NCBI GenBank assembly: GCA_963704585.1
Contig: OY969919.1
Span: 3,348,001 to 3,412,000 of the forward strand
Direction: 5' to 3'
DNA from: Bog-756 sp963704585
GTDB lineage: Bacteria; Actinomycetota; Acidimicrobiia; Acidimicrobiales; RAAP-2
Length of the DNA stretch: 64,000 bases
A program made the position numbers and the translations under genes. A model generated the notes under the pieces. It was given only the letters and a program-made list of their open reading frames with translations. It was not told the origin of the DNA and did no database searches. The stretch's first letter is position 1. Each line of letters starts with the position of its first letter. Shown in pieces: positions 7,230 through 15,415 of the stretch.

Positions 7230-8864
7230 GCGCCGCCGTCCATGCGATGGTCGCACTCGTCGCGACCGCTGGGCCCCCGCGCCTGCACGGGAGCGAGGCG
7301 TGGGTGACGACCGCGGCGTGCCTCCTCGCCTCCGGCGCCTCCGGCGTCCGGTGGCTGCGGGTCGCCCAGCGCGAGCACTACCTCGCCGGTTCGGTCTCCC
7401 TCTTCGCGCTCCGCTGGTGGCGCTCGTCGCCGTCGAATGCCGCGATCGCGGCCGTGGCCCTCGCCGCGGTCGGTCTCTCGTTCAGGTGGCCCCTGTTCGG
7501 CCTCGTGACCGCCGCCGCCGCCGCCGCCGGACCGTTCGGCCTCGCCCTGCGCGGCAGGACGTCGGCGCTCGCCTGGACCCGCCGGCTGCGGACGCTCGCC
7601 GCCGTCACGGCGCTCCTCCTCGTCCTCGTCGTCGGGGCGGGAGCGCTCCTCGGGCCGGTCTCGGCCTTCGCGGTGGTCGCGGTGGTCGTGGTGCCGGTGC
7701 TCGTCGATCTCGCGTGCGCGCTGACCGCACCCCTCGAGCACGCGCTGACCGGTCGCTACGTGGCCCGGGCGGCGCGGCGGCTGGCCGCGGTCGCGCCGAC
7801 CGTCGTGGGTGTGACCGGCTCCTACGGCAAGACGTCGACCAAGGGCCACATCACCCAGCTCGTCGCGGGTTCCCGGACGGTCGTGGCGACGCCGGCGAGC
7901 TACAACAACCGCGCCGGTCTCGCCCGCGCGATCAACGAGCACCTCGCCGAGGGGACCGAGGTCTTCGTCGCCGAGATGGGCACCTACGGGCCCGGCGAGA
8001 TCGCCAAGCTCTGCCGGTGGTGCCCGCCGGACGTATCGGTGATCACCGCGATCGGTCCCGTGCACCTCGAGCGGTTCGGCACGGAGGACCGCATCGTGGC
8101 GGCCAAGTCCGAGATCCTCGAGCGTGCCCCGTCCGTCGTGCTCGCGGTCGACGACGAGCGCCTGGCTGCGGTGGCCGGCCGAGCCGCCGGTGCGGGGAAA
8201 CGGGTCGTTCGCTGCTCCGCACACGACCACGACGCCGACGTGTGCGTGGAGCGGGAGGCCGGCGGATCCGCCGCCACCGTCAGGATCGGCGGTGAGCCGG
8301 TGGCCGAGCAGGTCGAGCTCCCGAGCGGGGTCCAACCGTCGAACCTCGCGTGTGCGATCGGCGCCGCCCTCGCGCTCGGGATCGAGCCGGTCGTGGTCGT
8401 CGGCCGCCTCCGGGGGTTGCACGGTGCCGACCACCGGCTGCAGCAGGTCATCGGCGGGACGGGCGCTGTCGTCGTGGACGACACCTACAACGCGAACCCC
8501 GCCGGGCGCGCGAGGCGCTCGCCGCGCTCGCGGCGGCGGTGCCCTCCGGCGTCGAGGGACGGGGCGATGCCACCCGCCGGATCGTCGTTACCCCGGGGAT
8601 GGTCGAGCTCGGGCGGCGTCAGGCCGAGGAGAACCGCCGCTTCGCCGCTGCGGCGGCCCATGTCGCCGACCGACGTCGTCGTCGTCGGGCGGACCAACCG
8701 GCGCGCCCTCCTCGCCGGGCTCGCGTCGGACGGTGGGCCCGGCAGCGGGCCGTCGGTGATCTGCGTCGACGACCGTGACAGCGCCGTCGCGTGGGTCCGG
8801 GACCACGTGAGCGGACGGCGACGCGGTGCTGTACGAGAACGATCTGCCGGACCACTACCCTTGA
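7220..8864 (+). pseudogene. MurF-like ligase with N-terminal membrane domain, frameshifted
   Basis: A Mur-ligase family protein. The first ~190 residues hold about four hydrophobic helices. The ligase core follows: V-T-G-S-Y-G-K-T-S-T-K (ATP loop), S-Y-N-N-R-A-G, E-M-G-T-Y-G-P-G-E-I and D-D-T-Y-N-A-N-P. MurF adds D-Ala-D-Ala to the UDP-muramyl-tripeptide, and the next gene is a Ddl-like ligase, which fits. The frame breaks about three times: near 8504 (one G apparently missing from a G run), near 8670, and near 8816. Each time the expected protein resumes in another frame (AREALAALAAAVP, then DVVVVGRTNRRAL, then GDAVLYENDLPDHYP and stop). Clustered sequencing errors or recent decay could explain this. 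The start is ATG 7220 or GTG 7226, overlapping the upstream stop. Confidence 0.75.
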
Positions 8865-8934
8865 GCCGTCGAGCCGCCGGCACCGGCGCGCCGGCCACTC
8901 CTGTTCACCGATCCGACCCGAGGAGACCGTCCCC

Positions 8935-10047
8935 GTGCCCGACGTCGCCGTGATCTTCGGAGGTCCCTCCCCGGAGCACGACGTGAGCGTGCTGACCGGC
9001 CTCCAGGCGGCGCGCGGGCTCCGCGACGCGCAGGCAGGACCGGTGCGCGCGCTGTTCTGGTCGAAGGCGGGCGACTGGTACCAGGTCGACCCGGGGCTCG
9101 AAGCCGAGGCGTTCGTCGAGGGGGTGCCCCGGGGCGCCCGCGAGCTGCAGCTCGTGGCGGCCGCGGGCGGCGGCTTTCTCGAGCAGGGCGGTCGCCTCGC
9201 CCGCGCCCGCGCGCTCGAGCTCGACGCGGCGATCCTCTGCTGCCACGGTGGGCCGGGCGAGGACGGGACGCTCCAGGCCGCCCTCGACCTCGCCGGCGTG
9301 CGCTACGCGGGACCCACCGTCGCCGGCGCCGCGCTCGGGATGGACAAGCTCGCCTTCGGGGCGTGCATCGCGGCGGCCGGCCTGCCCACCCTGCCGCGGG
9401 TGCTGCTGGCGCCCGGGGCGGAACCGCCGGACTTCGAAGGCCCCTACATCGTGAAGCCCCGCTTCGGCGGCTCGTCGATCGGCATCGACGTGGTCTCGGA
9501 CTACGGGACCGCGCAGGCCAGGCTCGCCGCGAACCCGCATCTCCGGTTCGGGGCGGTGGTCGAACCCTACCGGCCGGACCTCGGCGACCTGCAGCTCGCG
9601 GTGCGGACCTGGCCGTCGTTCGAGCTGTCGGCGATCGAACGGCCCCTCCGGACCGGGGCGTCCGGCGACATCCTCGACTACCGCGACAAGTACGTGGCGG
9701 GCGAGGGCATGGCGGGCGCGCCACGCGAGCTCCCTGCCGCGGTCGACTCCGATCTCGAAAAGGGGCTGCGCGGCGCGGCCGAGACGATCGCCGCACTCGC
9801 GCAGGTCCGCGGCGTCGCGCGCCTCGACTTCCTCTCGAACGGTTCGACCTTCGTCGTCAACGAGCTCAACACGATCCCGGGCTCGCTCGCCCGCTACCTG
9901 TGGGTCGCGCCGCCGGTGCCCTTCGCGGCGCTGCTCTCGGACCTCCTCGACGAGGCGCGCGCCCGGCCCACCCACGCGTACTCCGCGTCGGGCGCCGACG
10001 GGACGGTCCTGCGGTCCGCGGGGTCGATCGCCGGCAAGCTGGGCTGA
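8935..10047 (+). CDS. D-alanine--D-alanine ligase-like ATP-grasp enzyme
   Basis: A 370-residue ATP-grasp protein starting at GTG 8935, with GAGGAG upstream. Features of Ddl: F-G-G-P-S-P-E-H-D-V-S, C-C-H-G-G-P-G-E-D-G-T-L-Q, M-D-K, the V-K-P-R-F-G-G-S-S-I-G nucleotide loop, the R-L-D-F strand and V-N-E-L-N-T-I-P-G (metal-binding Glu/Asn). Ddl makes the D-Ala-D-Ala dipeptide used by MurF, whose homologue lies just upstream, so both probably act in peptidoglycan precursor synthesis in the cytoplasm. The segment around residues 200-260 is less typical, so a related dipeptide ligase is possible. Confidence 0.85.
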   Translation: MPDVAVIFGGPSPEHDVSVLTGLQAARGLRDAQAGPVRALFWSKAGDWYQVDPGLEAEAFVEGVPRGARELQLVAAAGGGFLEQGGRLARARALELDAAILCCHGGPGEDGTLQAALDLAGVRYAGPTVAGAALGMDKLAFGACIAAAGLPTLPRVLLAPGAEPPDFEGPYIVKPRFGGSSIGIDVVSDYGTAQARLAANPHLRFGAVVEPYRPDLGDLQLAVRTWPSFELSAIERPLRTGASGDILDYRDKYVAGEGMAGAPRELPAAVDSDLEKGLRGAAETIAALAQVRGVARLDFLSNGSTFVVNELNTIPGSLARYLWVAPPVPFAALLSDLLDEARARPTHAYSASGADGTVLRSAGSIAGKLG

Positions 10048-10053
10048 CGCCCC

Positions 10054-10578
10054 TTGGCCGTCCACCGGCTCCGCACGCTGCCGGACGAGGAGGTCCTGGT
10101 CGACGTCAGGCCGCACTGGTCGTACCTCTCCGCGCCGCTTGCGGTCGCCGTGGTCGTGATCGGGATCGGGATCGCGCTCGACGTCGGCATCCCGCACACC
10201 TCGGTCACGTTGCACTGGGTGGAAGGGGCCGTCGTCGCCGTGCCGTGCCTGTGGCTTGCGGTGCGCGGCGCGCGGTGGTGGCGGACGGGCCTCTTCGTGA
10301 CCACCGTCCGGCTGATCGGCCACTGGGGCGTGCTGGTCGAACGCGACTGGGAGCTGCGGCTCTGCGACATCGAGGCGGTGACCGTCGTCCGGTCCGCGTT
10401 CCGCCGGCTGGTCGGCACTGGCCGTCTCGAGCTCACCCTCGTGGCCGACGAGGACGACCGGGACGAAGACGTCCGGATCATCGACGACGTGCGGAAGCCG
10501 GAGGTGCTCGCGCGCATCCTCGCCCGGCGCATCGGACCGCCGGATCGGCCGGAGGAGCCGGGGAGCGAGGGTCGCTAG
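10054..10578 (+). CDS. Membrane protein with bacterial PH-like domain
   Basis: A 174-residue protein with a TTG start 6 nt after the ddl-like stop. Two hydrophobic helices (about residues 26-46 and 56-72) are followed by a PH-like beta domain (L-F-V-T-T-V-R-L-I-G-H-W-G-V-L, then I-E-A-V-T-V-V-R-S-A-F, L-E-L-T-L-V). This matches the bPH2/YdbT-like layout of small membrane proteins of unknown function. The acidic tail is D-E-D-D-R-D-E-D. It overlaps the convergent galactokinase gene by 4 nt. Confidence 0.7.
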   Translation: MAVHRLRTLPDEEVLVDVRPHWSYLSAPLAVAVVVIGIGIALDVGIPHTSVTLHWVEGAVVAVPCLWLAVRGARWWRTGLFVTTVRLIGHWGVLVERDWELRLCDIEAVTVVRSAFRRLVGTGRLELTLVADEDDRDEDVRIIDDVRKPEVLARILARRIGPPDRPEEPGSEGR

Positions 10579-11636
10579 CCGCGCCCTCGGGCGGTCACCG
10601 TCCCGTCAGCCGGCGCCACCCGCCACCACCGCGGTGGCGGACCGGACAGACCGGCCGCACCGAACAGACCGGCCGGGTCGACGTCGGGACGGCAGAGCGC
10701 GACGACCGAGCCGCCGAAGCCGGCCCCGGTGATCCGGGCGCCGTAGACGCCGTCGGACGCGCCGAGGGCGCCGACCAGCGCATCGAGTGCAGGCGTCGAG
10801 ACCGCATAGTCGCCTGCGAGGCTCCGGTGGCTCTCGAGCATGGACACACCGGCCGAAGGGAGGTCGTCCGCCGCCACCGCCTCGACGAAAGCCCGCACCC
10901 GGGCGCACTCGCTCACCACGTGCCGCGCACGGGCGCGGAGCACGGGATCGCGGAGGCTCGCGACGTCCGCCTCCGACGCAGCGCCGAGCGGTCCGATCGA
11001 GGCGGCCGCCCGTCGGCACTCCTCGACCCGGGTCGCGTAGGGGGTGTCCCGCAGGTCACGGGCGATTCCCGAGTCGACCACCACGACGGAGAGGTCGACG
11101 GGCAAGGGCACGGGCGTCGTCGCGTCGGTCGCGGCGTCGACGAGCAGCGCGCAGCCGCGGCGCCCGCCCGCGCAGACCAGCGGGTCGAGCATGCCGACGG
11201 GGACGCCGGCCAGGTGCTCCGCCTGCTGGCACCGGCGGGCGACCTCGAGGACCGAGCCGCTCCCGCAGACCACCTCGTCGAGCGCGGTGCAGAGGGCGGC
11301 GCTCGACGAGAGACCGGCGCCGACCGGGAGGTCGCCGTCGATCCGCAAGGCACCGCCGGTCGGTCGCCCGCTCGCCACGATCGCGCCCGCCACGAGCCGC
11401 AGCCAGGCCGGCTCGATGGAGCCGACCACTCCGGGTTCGCCGAGTGGCGCGAGGTCGAGGCGCGCCTCGCCGAAGGTCGTCGAGACGACGTCGAGGACCG
11501 GGCGGTCGGTGGGGAGGAGCTCGACTCGGACACCGAGGTCGATGGCGATCGGCAGGGCGAGGCCGAGGTTGTAGTCGGTGTGGTCGCCGATCAGGTTGAC
11601 CCGTCCCGGGCCGGTGGCGTGCCGGACCTCTCGCAC
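10575..11636 (-). CDS. galK: Galactokinase (GHMP kinase)
   Basis: A 353-residue GHMP kinase. The galactokinase signature G-R-V-N-L-I-G-D-H-T-D-Y-N is near the N-terminus. The GHMP phosphate loop is L-P-V-G-A-G-L-S-S-S-A-A-L and the C-terminal motif G-A-R-I-T-G-A-G-F-G-G-S. It phosphorylates galactose at C1 (Leloir pathway). The start is GTG 11636 with GAGGAG about 7 nt upstream. No galT or galE lies beside it, so it stands alone and could act on a related sugar. A TACCGT further upstream may be its -10. Confidence 0.85.
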   Translation of the reverse strand: MREVRHATGPGRVNLIGDHTDYNLGLALPIAIDLGVRVELLPTDRPVLDVVSTTFGEARLDLAPLGEPGVVGSIEPAWLRLVAGAIVASGRPTGGALRIDGDLPVGAGLSSSAALCTALDEVVCGSGSVLEVARRCQQAEHLAGVPVGMLDPLVCAGGRRGCALLVDAATDATTPVPLPVDLSVVVVDSGIARDLRDTPYATRVEECRRAAASIGPLGAASEADVASLRDPVLRARARHVVSECARVRAFVEAVAADDLPSAGVSMLESHRSLAGDYAVSTPALDALVGALGASDGVYGARITGAGFGGSVVALCRPDVDPAGLFGAAGLSGPPPRWWRVAPADGTVTARGRG

Positions 11637-11739
11637 CGTGCCGCTCCTCGCCGGGCCGGGGCGGCCCTCGGTGCGCACGGTAGTGGCCCGGCCCGGCGCC
11701 GACCGGCGGGCGCGCCGGACGCTCTGCGATGCTCTGCGC

Positions 11740-12285
11740 ATGTTCATCGAACTCCTCGAGGCCAACCGGCGCTACGCCACCACCTTCTCGCTGCAGGGGA
11801 CCCCCCCCGTCGCAGCCGCGGGTTTTGCACTCGTCACCTGCATGGACAGCCGGATCGAGCCGCTCACCATGCTGGGACTGCAGCCCGGCGACGCCAAGAT
11901 CCTCCGCAACGCGGGTGCACGCGTGACCCCCGACGTGCTCCGCTCGCTCGTCCTCGCCACGCACTTCCTCGACGTCTGCGCGGTCGCGGTGATGCAGCAC
12001 ACCGGGTGCGCGCTCGCCGACCGCACCGACGAGGAGGTCCGGTCGTCGCTCGCCGCATCCGGTGTGCCGGACCCCGCGGGGTGGGAGTTCCTCGCCATGC
12101 CGGACCCCGACCGTGCGCTGCGCGCCGACGTCGAGGCGGTGCGCGCCTGCCCGCTCCTGCCAGCGTCCGTCGCGGTCGAGGGCTGGCGCTACGACGTCGA
12201 GACCGGTGTGGTCGCACGGGTCGTGCCCTCGGCGGAACCGCGCAGGGGCACCCGACCGGGCAGCGCCGGGGCAGCGGGCATTTGA
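11740..12285 (+). CDS. Beta-type carbonic anhydrase
   Basis: A 181-residue beta-class carbonic anhydrase. The zinc ligands and dyad are visible in T-C-M-D-S-R-I-E-P and M-Q-H-T-G-C-A-L, and N-A-G-A-R-V lies between. It interconverts CO2 and bicarbonate. It resembles the short single-domain beta-CAs of actinobacteria. The start ATG 11740 follows GATGCT by 6 nt, a weak version of the window's leaderless pattern. The C-terminal 15-20 residues (R-R-G-T-R-P-G-S-A-G) are low complexity and probably disordered. Confidence 0.85.
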   Translation: MFIELLEANRRYATTFSLQGTPPVAAAGFALVTCMDSRIEPLTMLGLQPGDAKILRNAGARVTPDVLRSLVLATHFLDVCAVAVMQHTGCALADRTDEEVRSSLAASGVPDPAGWEFLAMPDPDRALRADVEAVRACPLLPASVAVEGWRYDVETGVVARVVPSAEPRRGTRPGSAGAAGI

Positions 12286-12317
12286 CCCCCCTCCCGCGTC
12301 GCGGCCACCATCCCGCC

Positions 12318-12392
12318 ATGACCAACGCAGCCAGCCACCGCCGCCCTCCGGCCTCCCGGCCGATCGCCGCGCGCCGCGGGAGGAGGCCGTGA
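12318..12392 (+). other. Possible leaderless 24-codon upstream ORF
   Basis: An ATG at 12318 sits exactly 6 nt after CACCAT, the spacing used elsewhere in the window for leaderless starts. The frame encodes an Arg-rich 24-mer and ends in a TGA that overlaps the GTG of the next gene. It could be a translated leader coupling ribosomes into the CoA-transferase-family gene. It may also be chance. Confidence 0.25.
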
Positions 12393-13534
12393 GCGGGCCG
12401 CTCGAAGGCGTCCGGATCGTCGAGCTCGCCGGCATCGGGCCTGCGCCCTTTGCGGGGATGATGCTCGCGGACGCCGGGGCCGACATCATCCGGGTCGACC
12501 GCTCCGAGCGCGCCACCTACCCGCCCCACCAGGAGGCCCACGTCGACCTCATGAACCGCGGCCGCCGGTCGGTTGCCGTCGACCTCAAGCACCCCGACGG
12601 GGTCGCGCTCGTCCTGCGCCTCGTCGAGCGCGCCGACGGGCTGATGGAGGGCTTCCGGCCCGGGGTGGCCGAGCGGCTCGGGGTCGGGCCCGACGCGTGC
12701 CACGCCCGCAACCCGCGCCTCGTCTACGGGCGGATGACCGGGTGGGGGCAGGAGGGGCCGATGGCGACCGCGGCCGGGCACGACATCGACTACATCTCGA
12801 TCGCCGGTGCGCTCGAGCCGATCGGCCGGGCCGGCGAGCGCCCGGTGCCGCCGCTCAACCTCGTCGGCGACTTCGGCGGGGGCGGGATGCTGCTCGCCTT
12901 CGGGATGTGCGCGGCGATGCTCCACGCGCGGGCCACCGGCGAGGGTCAGGTGGTCGACGCCGCGATGGTCGACGGCGCGGCTGCGCTGATGACCATGACG
13001 TACACGCTGCGCGCCGCGGGGATCTGGAAGGACGAGCGCGGGGTCAACATGCTCGACACCGGCGCCCACTTCTACGAGGTCTACGAGACCTCGGACGGCG
13101 GCTACATGAGCGTGGGGGCCATCGAGCCGCAGTTCTACGCCGAGCTGCTCGACCGCCTCGGGCTCGCCGGCGAGGAGCTCCCGGATCAGAACGACCGCGA
13201 CCGCTGGCCGGAGATGAAGGAGCGGTTCGCCGCGATCTTCGCGACGAGGAGCCGCGACGAGTGGGCGAAGGTCTTCGAGGGCAGCGACGCCTGCGCCGCC
13301 CCCGTGCTCTCGCCGGCCGAGGCGCCCGACCATCCGCACAACCGGGCGCGCCGCACCTTCACCGAGGTGGCGGGCGTCGTGCAGCCGGCACCGGCACCGC
13401 GCTTCGACCGCACCCCCGGCTCGATCCGCTGCCCGCCGCCCAATCCCGGCCAGCACGCGGACGAGGCGCTCGCCGATTGGGGTCTCGACGCGGCGGAGGT
13501 CGCCGGGCTGCGGGACTCGGGCGCGATCCGCTGA
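12389..13534 (+). CDS. Alpha-methylacyl-CoA racemase-like, class III CoA-transferase family
   Basis: A 381-residue CaiB/BaiF-family protein. It opens G-P-L-E-G-V-R-I-V-E-L-A-G-I-G-P-A-P, has N-R-G-R-R-S-V-A-V-D-L-K, and carries the AMACR active-site pair: the His in G-H-D-I-D-Y and the Asp in V-G-D-F-G-G-G. These residues mark racemases rather than formyl-CoA transferases. AMACR inverts 2-methylacyl-CoA esters in branched-chain or sterol side-chain degradation. That agrees with the P450s, acyl-CoA dehydrogenase and hydratase elsewhere in the window, though none is adjacent. The start GTG 12389 has GGAGGAGG only 2 nt upstream, which is tight. Confidence 0.85.
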   Translation: MSGPLEGVRIVELAGIGPAPFAGMMLADAGADIIRVDRSERATYPPHQEAHVDLMNRGRRSVAVDLKHPDGVALVLRLVERADGLMEGFRPGVAERLGVGPDACHARNPRLVYGRMTGWGQEGPMATAAGHDIDYISIAGALEPIGRAGERPVPPLNLVGDFGGGGMLLAFGMCAAMLHARATGEGQVVDAAMVDGAAALMTMTYTLRAAGIWKDERGVNMLDTGAHFYEVYETSDGGYMSVGAIEPQFYAELLDRLGLAGEELPDQNDRDRWPEMKERFAAIFATRSRDEWAKVFEGSDACAAPVLSPAEAPDHPHNRARRTFTEVAGVVQPAPAPRFDRTPGSIRCPPPNPGQHADEALADWGLDAAEVAGLRDSGAIR

Positions 13535-13582
13535 GGGGTCAGGAGGCGCCGGCGCGCGCGGGCCGAGGCCACCCCGGGCCGA

Positions 13583-13819
13583 TCAGAGGTTGACGACCGG
13601 GCAGGTGACGGTGCGGGTGATCCCGTCGATGAGCTGGATGCGCCCGACCACCATCTGGCCGAGCTCGTCGACGGTGGCCGCCTCGGCCCGGACGATCACG
13701 TCGTAGGGGCCCGTGACCCCCTCGGCGGCGACCACGCCCTCGAGCGCGGTCACGCTGCGGGCCACGGTGGCCGCTTTGCCGACCTCGGTCTGGATGAGCA
13801 CGTAGGCACGCACGGGCAT
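13583..13819 (-). CDS. Stand-alone Lrp/AsnC effector-binding (RAM) domain protein
   Basis: A 78-residue protein consisting only of the RAM ligand-binding domain of Lrp/AsnC regulators (M-P-V-R-A-Y-V-L-I-Q-T-E-V-G-K then G-P-Y-D-V-I-V-R-A-E). It has no helix-turn-helix. Members form ring oligomers that bind amino acids and may modulate full Lrp-type regulators. A GAGGAG site precedes ATG 13819, and TACCCT on the minus strand (13861-13866 in plus coordinates) is a likely -10. Divergent from the MFS gene. Confidence 0.85.
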   Translation of the reverse strand: MPVRAYVLIQTEVGKAATVARSVTALEGVVAAEGVTGPYDVIVRAEAATVDELGQMVVGRIQLIDGITRTVTCPVVNL

Positions 13820-13891
13820 CGGCCGCTCCTCGATCCGTTGGGCGGTGGGCGTCGGTGGTCAGGGTAGGCGAACCGCCTGGTCGGTGCCGCG

Positions 13892-13897
13892 TACCAT
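13892..13897 (+). promoter_or_regulatory. -10 box TACCAT, leaderless start of the MFS gene
   Basis: TACCAT plus 6 nt leads directly to GTG 13904. The opposite-strand -10 for the RAM-domain gene lies about 25 nt away, so the two divergent promoters nearly overlap. Confidence 0.6.
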
Positions 13898-13903
13898 GCG
13901 GGC

Positions 13904-15415
13904 GTGGGCGTACGGGAACGACGCGACCGGTTCCAGCGCCTCGTGCGGTCGGCGCTCGCCGACCTGTTCGATCAGCGCCGACCGTTCGGCCGGCTCGCGT
14001 TGACCCACGTGCTCATGACCGCCGGCGACACCATGTTCGCGGTCTCCCTGGCCGGCTCGCTCTTCTTCTCGATCTCCCCGACCGCGGCCAAGGACAAGGT
14101 GCTGCTCTACCTGCTGCTCACCATGGGTCCCTTCGCCGTGGTGGCTCCCGCGCTCGGCCCGCTCATCGACCGGAGCCGCGGCGCGCGGCGGGCGATGGTC
14201 GTCGCGTCCGCCCTCGGCCGCGCGGTCCTCTGCCCGTTCGTCGCACGTGACATCCACTCCCTGCTGCTCTTCCCCGAAGCCTTCGTGATGCTGGTGCTCT
14301 CGAAGGTGTACCTGGTCACCAAAGGTGCGCTCGTCCCCGAGATGGCCGCGCTCGGCATGCTCGACCTCGGGGAGGGCCGTGCCGACGGCGCCGGTGAGGA
14401 CGGGCGAGACGGTGCGGTGGTCCGCGGGGCGGAGACCGATGCGGCTCCGATGGAGATCCGACCTCCGACCCCGCCGTACGGCACGCCCGTCGTCGACGTG
14501 CAGGAGCCCGGAGGCGGTCCGGTCAAGCACGAGGCGGACCTCGCGACCCTCAACGCGCGCCTCGGGCTCCTCGCCTCGCTCGCGGGGTTCGTCTTCGCCG
14601 TGCCGGCGGTCGCGATCTTGAAGCTGGCGGGCGCGGGCGCGGTGCTCTGGGCGGACGTGGCCGTCTTCGCCGCGGCGACCGCGGCGGGCGCGCGACTGCC
14701 GGTCCGCCGCAGACGGCACGCCCCGACGCCGGTCGCGAAGGTCGCCGTCCCCGGGCGGGTCGTGCTCGCCCCGGACCTGCACGAGCAGTGGGCCGGCGAC
14801 GAGGAAGATCTCGCCGCTCTGCGCCCGATCGCAGGTCCCGAGGTGCGGCTCGCGCTCGTCCCGATGTCGGACCTGAAGTGGTTGGTCGGGTTCCTCACCT
14901 TCCTGCTCGCGTTCGGCCTCCGCCGCCAGGACGCGGCGACCTGGTGGTTCGGGCTCCTACTCGGCACGCTGACCGCCGGCGCACTCGCCGGCGTGCTCTC
15001 CGTCGCCTGGATCCGGCGCTTCCTGAGTGAGCAGCAGATGCTCACCGCCGTCCTCTGGCTGGTCGCGGGCGTGACGGGGATCGGTGCGTACGTGACGGGG
15101 CGCTGGTACCTCGCCTTCGTCGCGTTCGCGGTCGGCGCGGCCGGCGCGGTCGCCAAGCCCTCATTCGACGCGCTGGTCCAGCAGCACGTGCGCGAGCTCG
15201 ACCAGGGGCGCGCCTTCGCGCGGTTCGAGACGTTGTTCCAGCTCGTCTGGGTGCTCGGCTCGCTCGGGGGCGTCGTGCTCTCGCTGTCGGTCCCTGCCGG
15301 GAACCTCGTGATGGCCCTCGCCGCGGCGGCCGGCGCGCTCTCCTACATGCGGTCGCGCCGGACGCTCCGGCGGTTCAGCCCAGCAGCTCCTCGAGACGGT
15401 CGACCTCCGAGTTGA
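13904..15415 (+). CDS. MFS-type multi-spanning membrane protein
   Basis: A 503-residue membrane protein with roughly ten to twelve hydrophobic segments and a long hydrophilic stretch in the middle (about residues 155-210) rich in Asp, Glu and Pro. The fold resembles MFS permeases, for example R-G-A-R-R-A-M in the first cytoplasmic loop. No substrate motif is recognised. Its last 41 nt overlap the end of pckG on the other strand, and the C-terminal tail R-S-R-R-T-L-R-R-F-S is cytoplasmic and basic. Confidence 0.7.
   Translation: MGVRERRDRFQRLVRSALADLFDQRRPFGRLALTHVLMTAGDTMFAVSLAGSLFFSISPTAAKDKVLLYLLLTMGPFAVVAPALGPLIDRSRGARRAMVVASALGRAVLCPFVARDIHSLLLFPEAFVMLVLSKVYLVTKGALVPEMAALGMLDLGEGRADGAGEDGRDGAVVRGAETDAAPMEIRPPTPPYGTPVVDVQEPGGGPVKHEADLATLNARLGLLASLAGFVFAVPAVAILKLAGAGAVLWADVAVFAAATAAGARLPVRRRRHAPTPVAKVAVPGRVVLAPDLHEQWAGDEEDLAALRPIAGPEVRLALVPMSDLKWLVGFLTFLLAFGLRRQDAATWWFGLLLGTLTAGALAGVLSVAWIRRFLSEQQMLTAVLWLVAGVTGIGAYVTGRWYLAFVAFAVGAAGAVAKPSFDALVQQHVRELDQGRAFARFETLFQLVWVLGSLGGVVLSLSVPAGNLVMALAAAAGALSYMRSRRTLRRFSPAAPRDGRPPS

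Noticed and set aside
9363..12392. A 1009-codon open frame on the plus strand
   Set aside because: It runs out of frame through ddl, PH protein and carbonic anhydrase and antisense to galK; no domain is recognisable.
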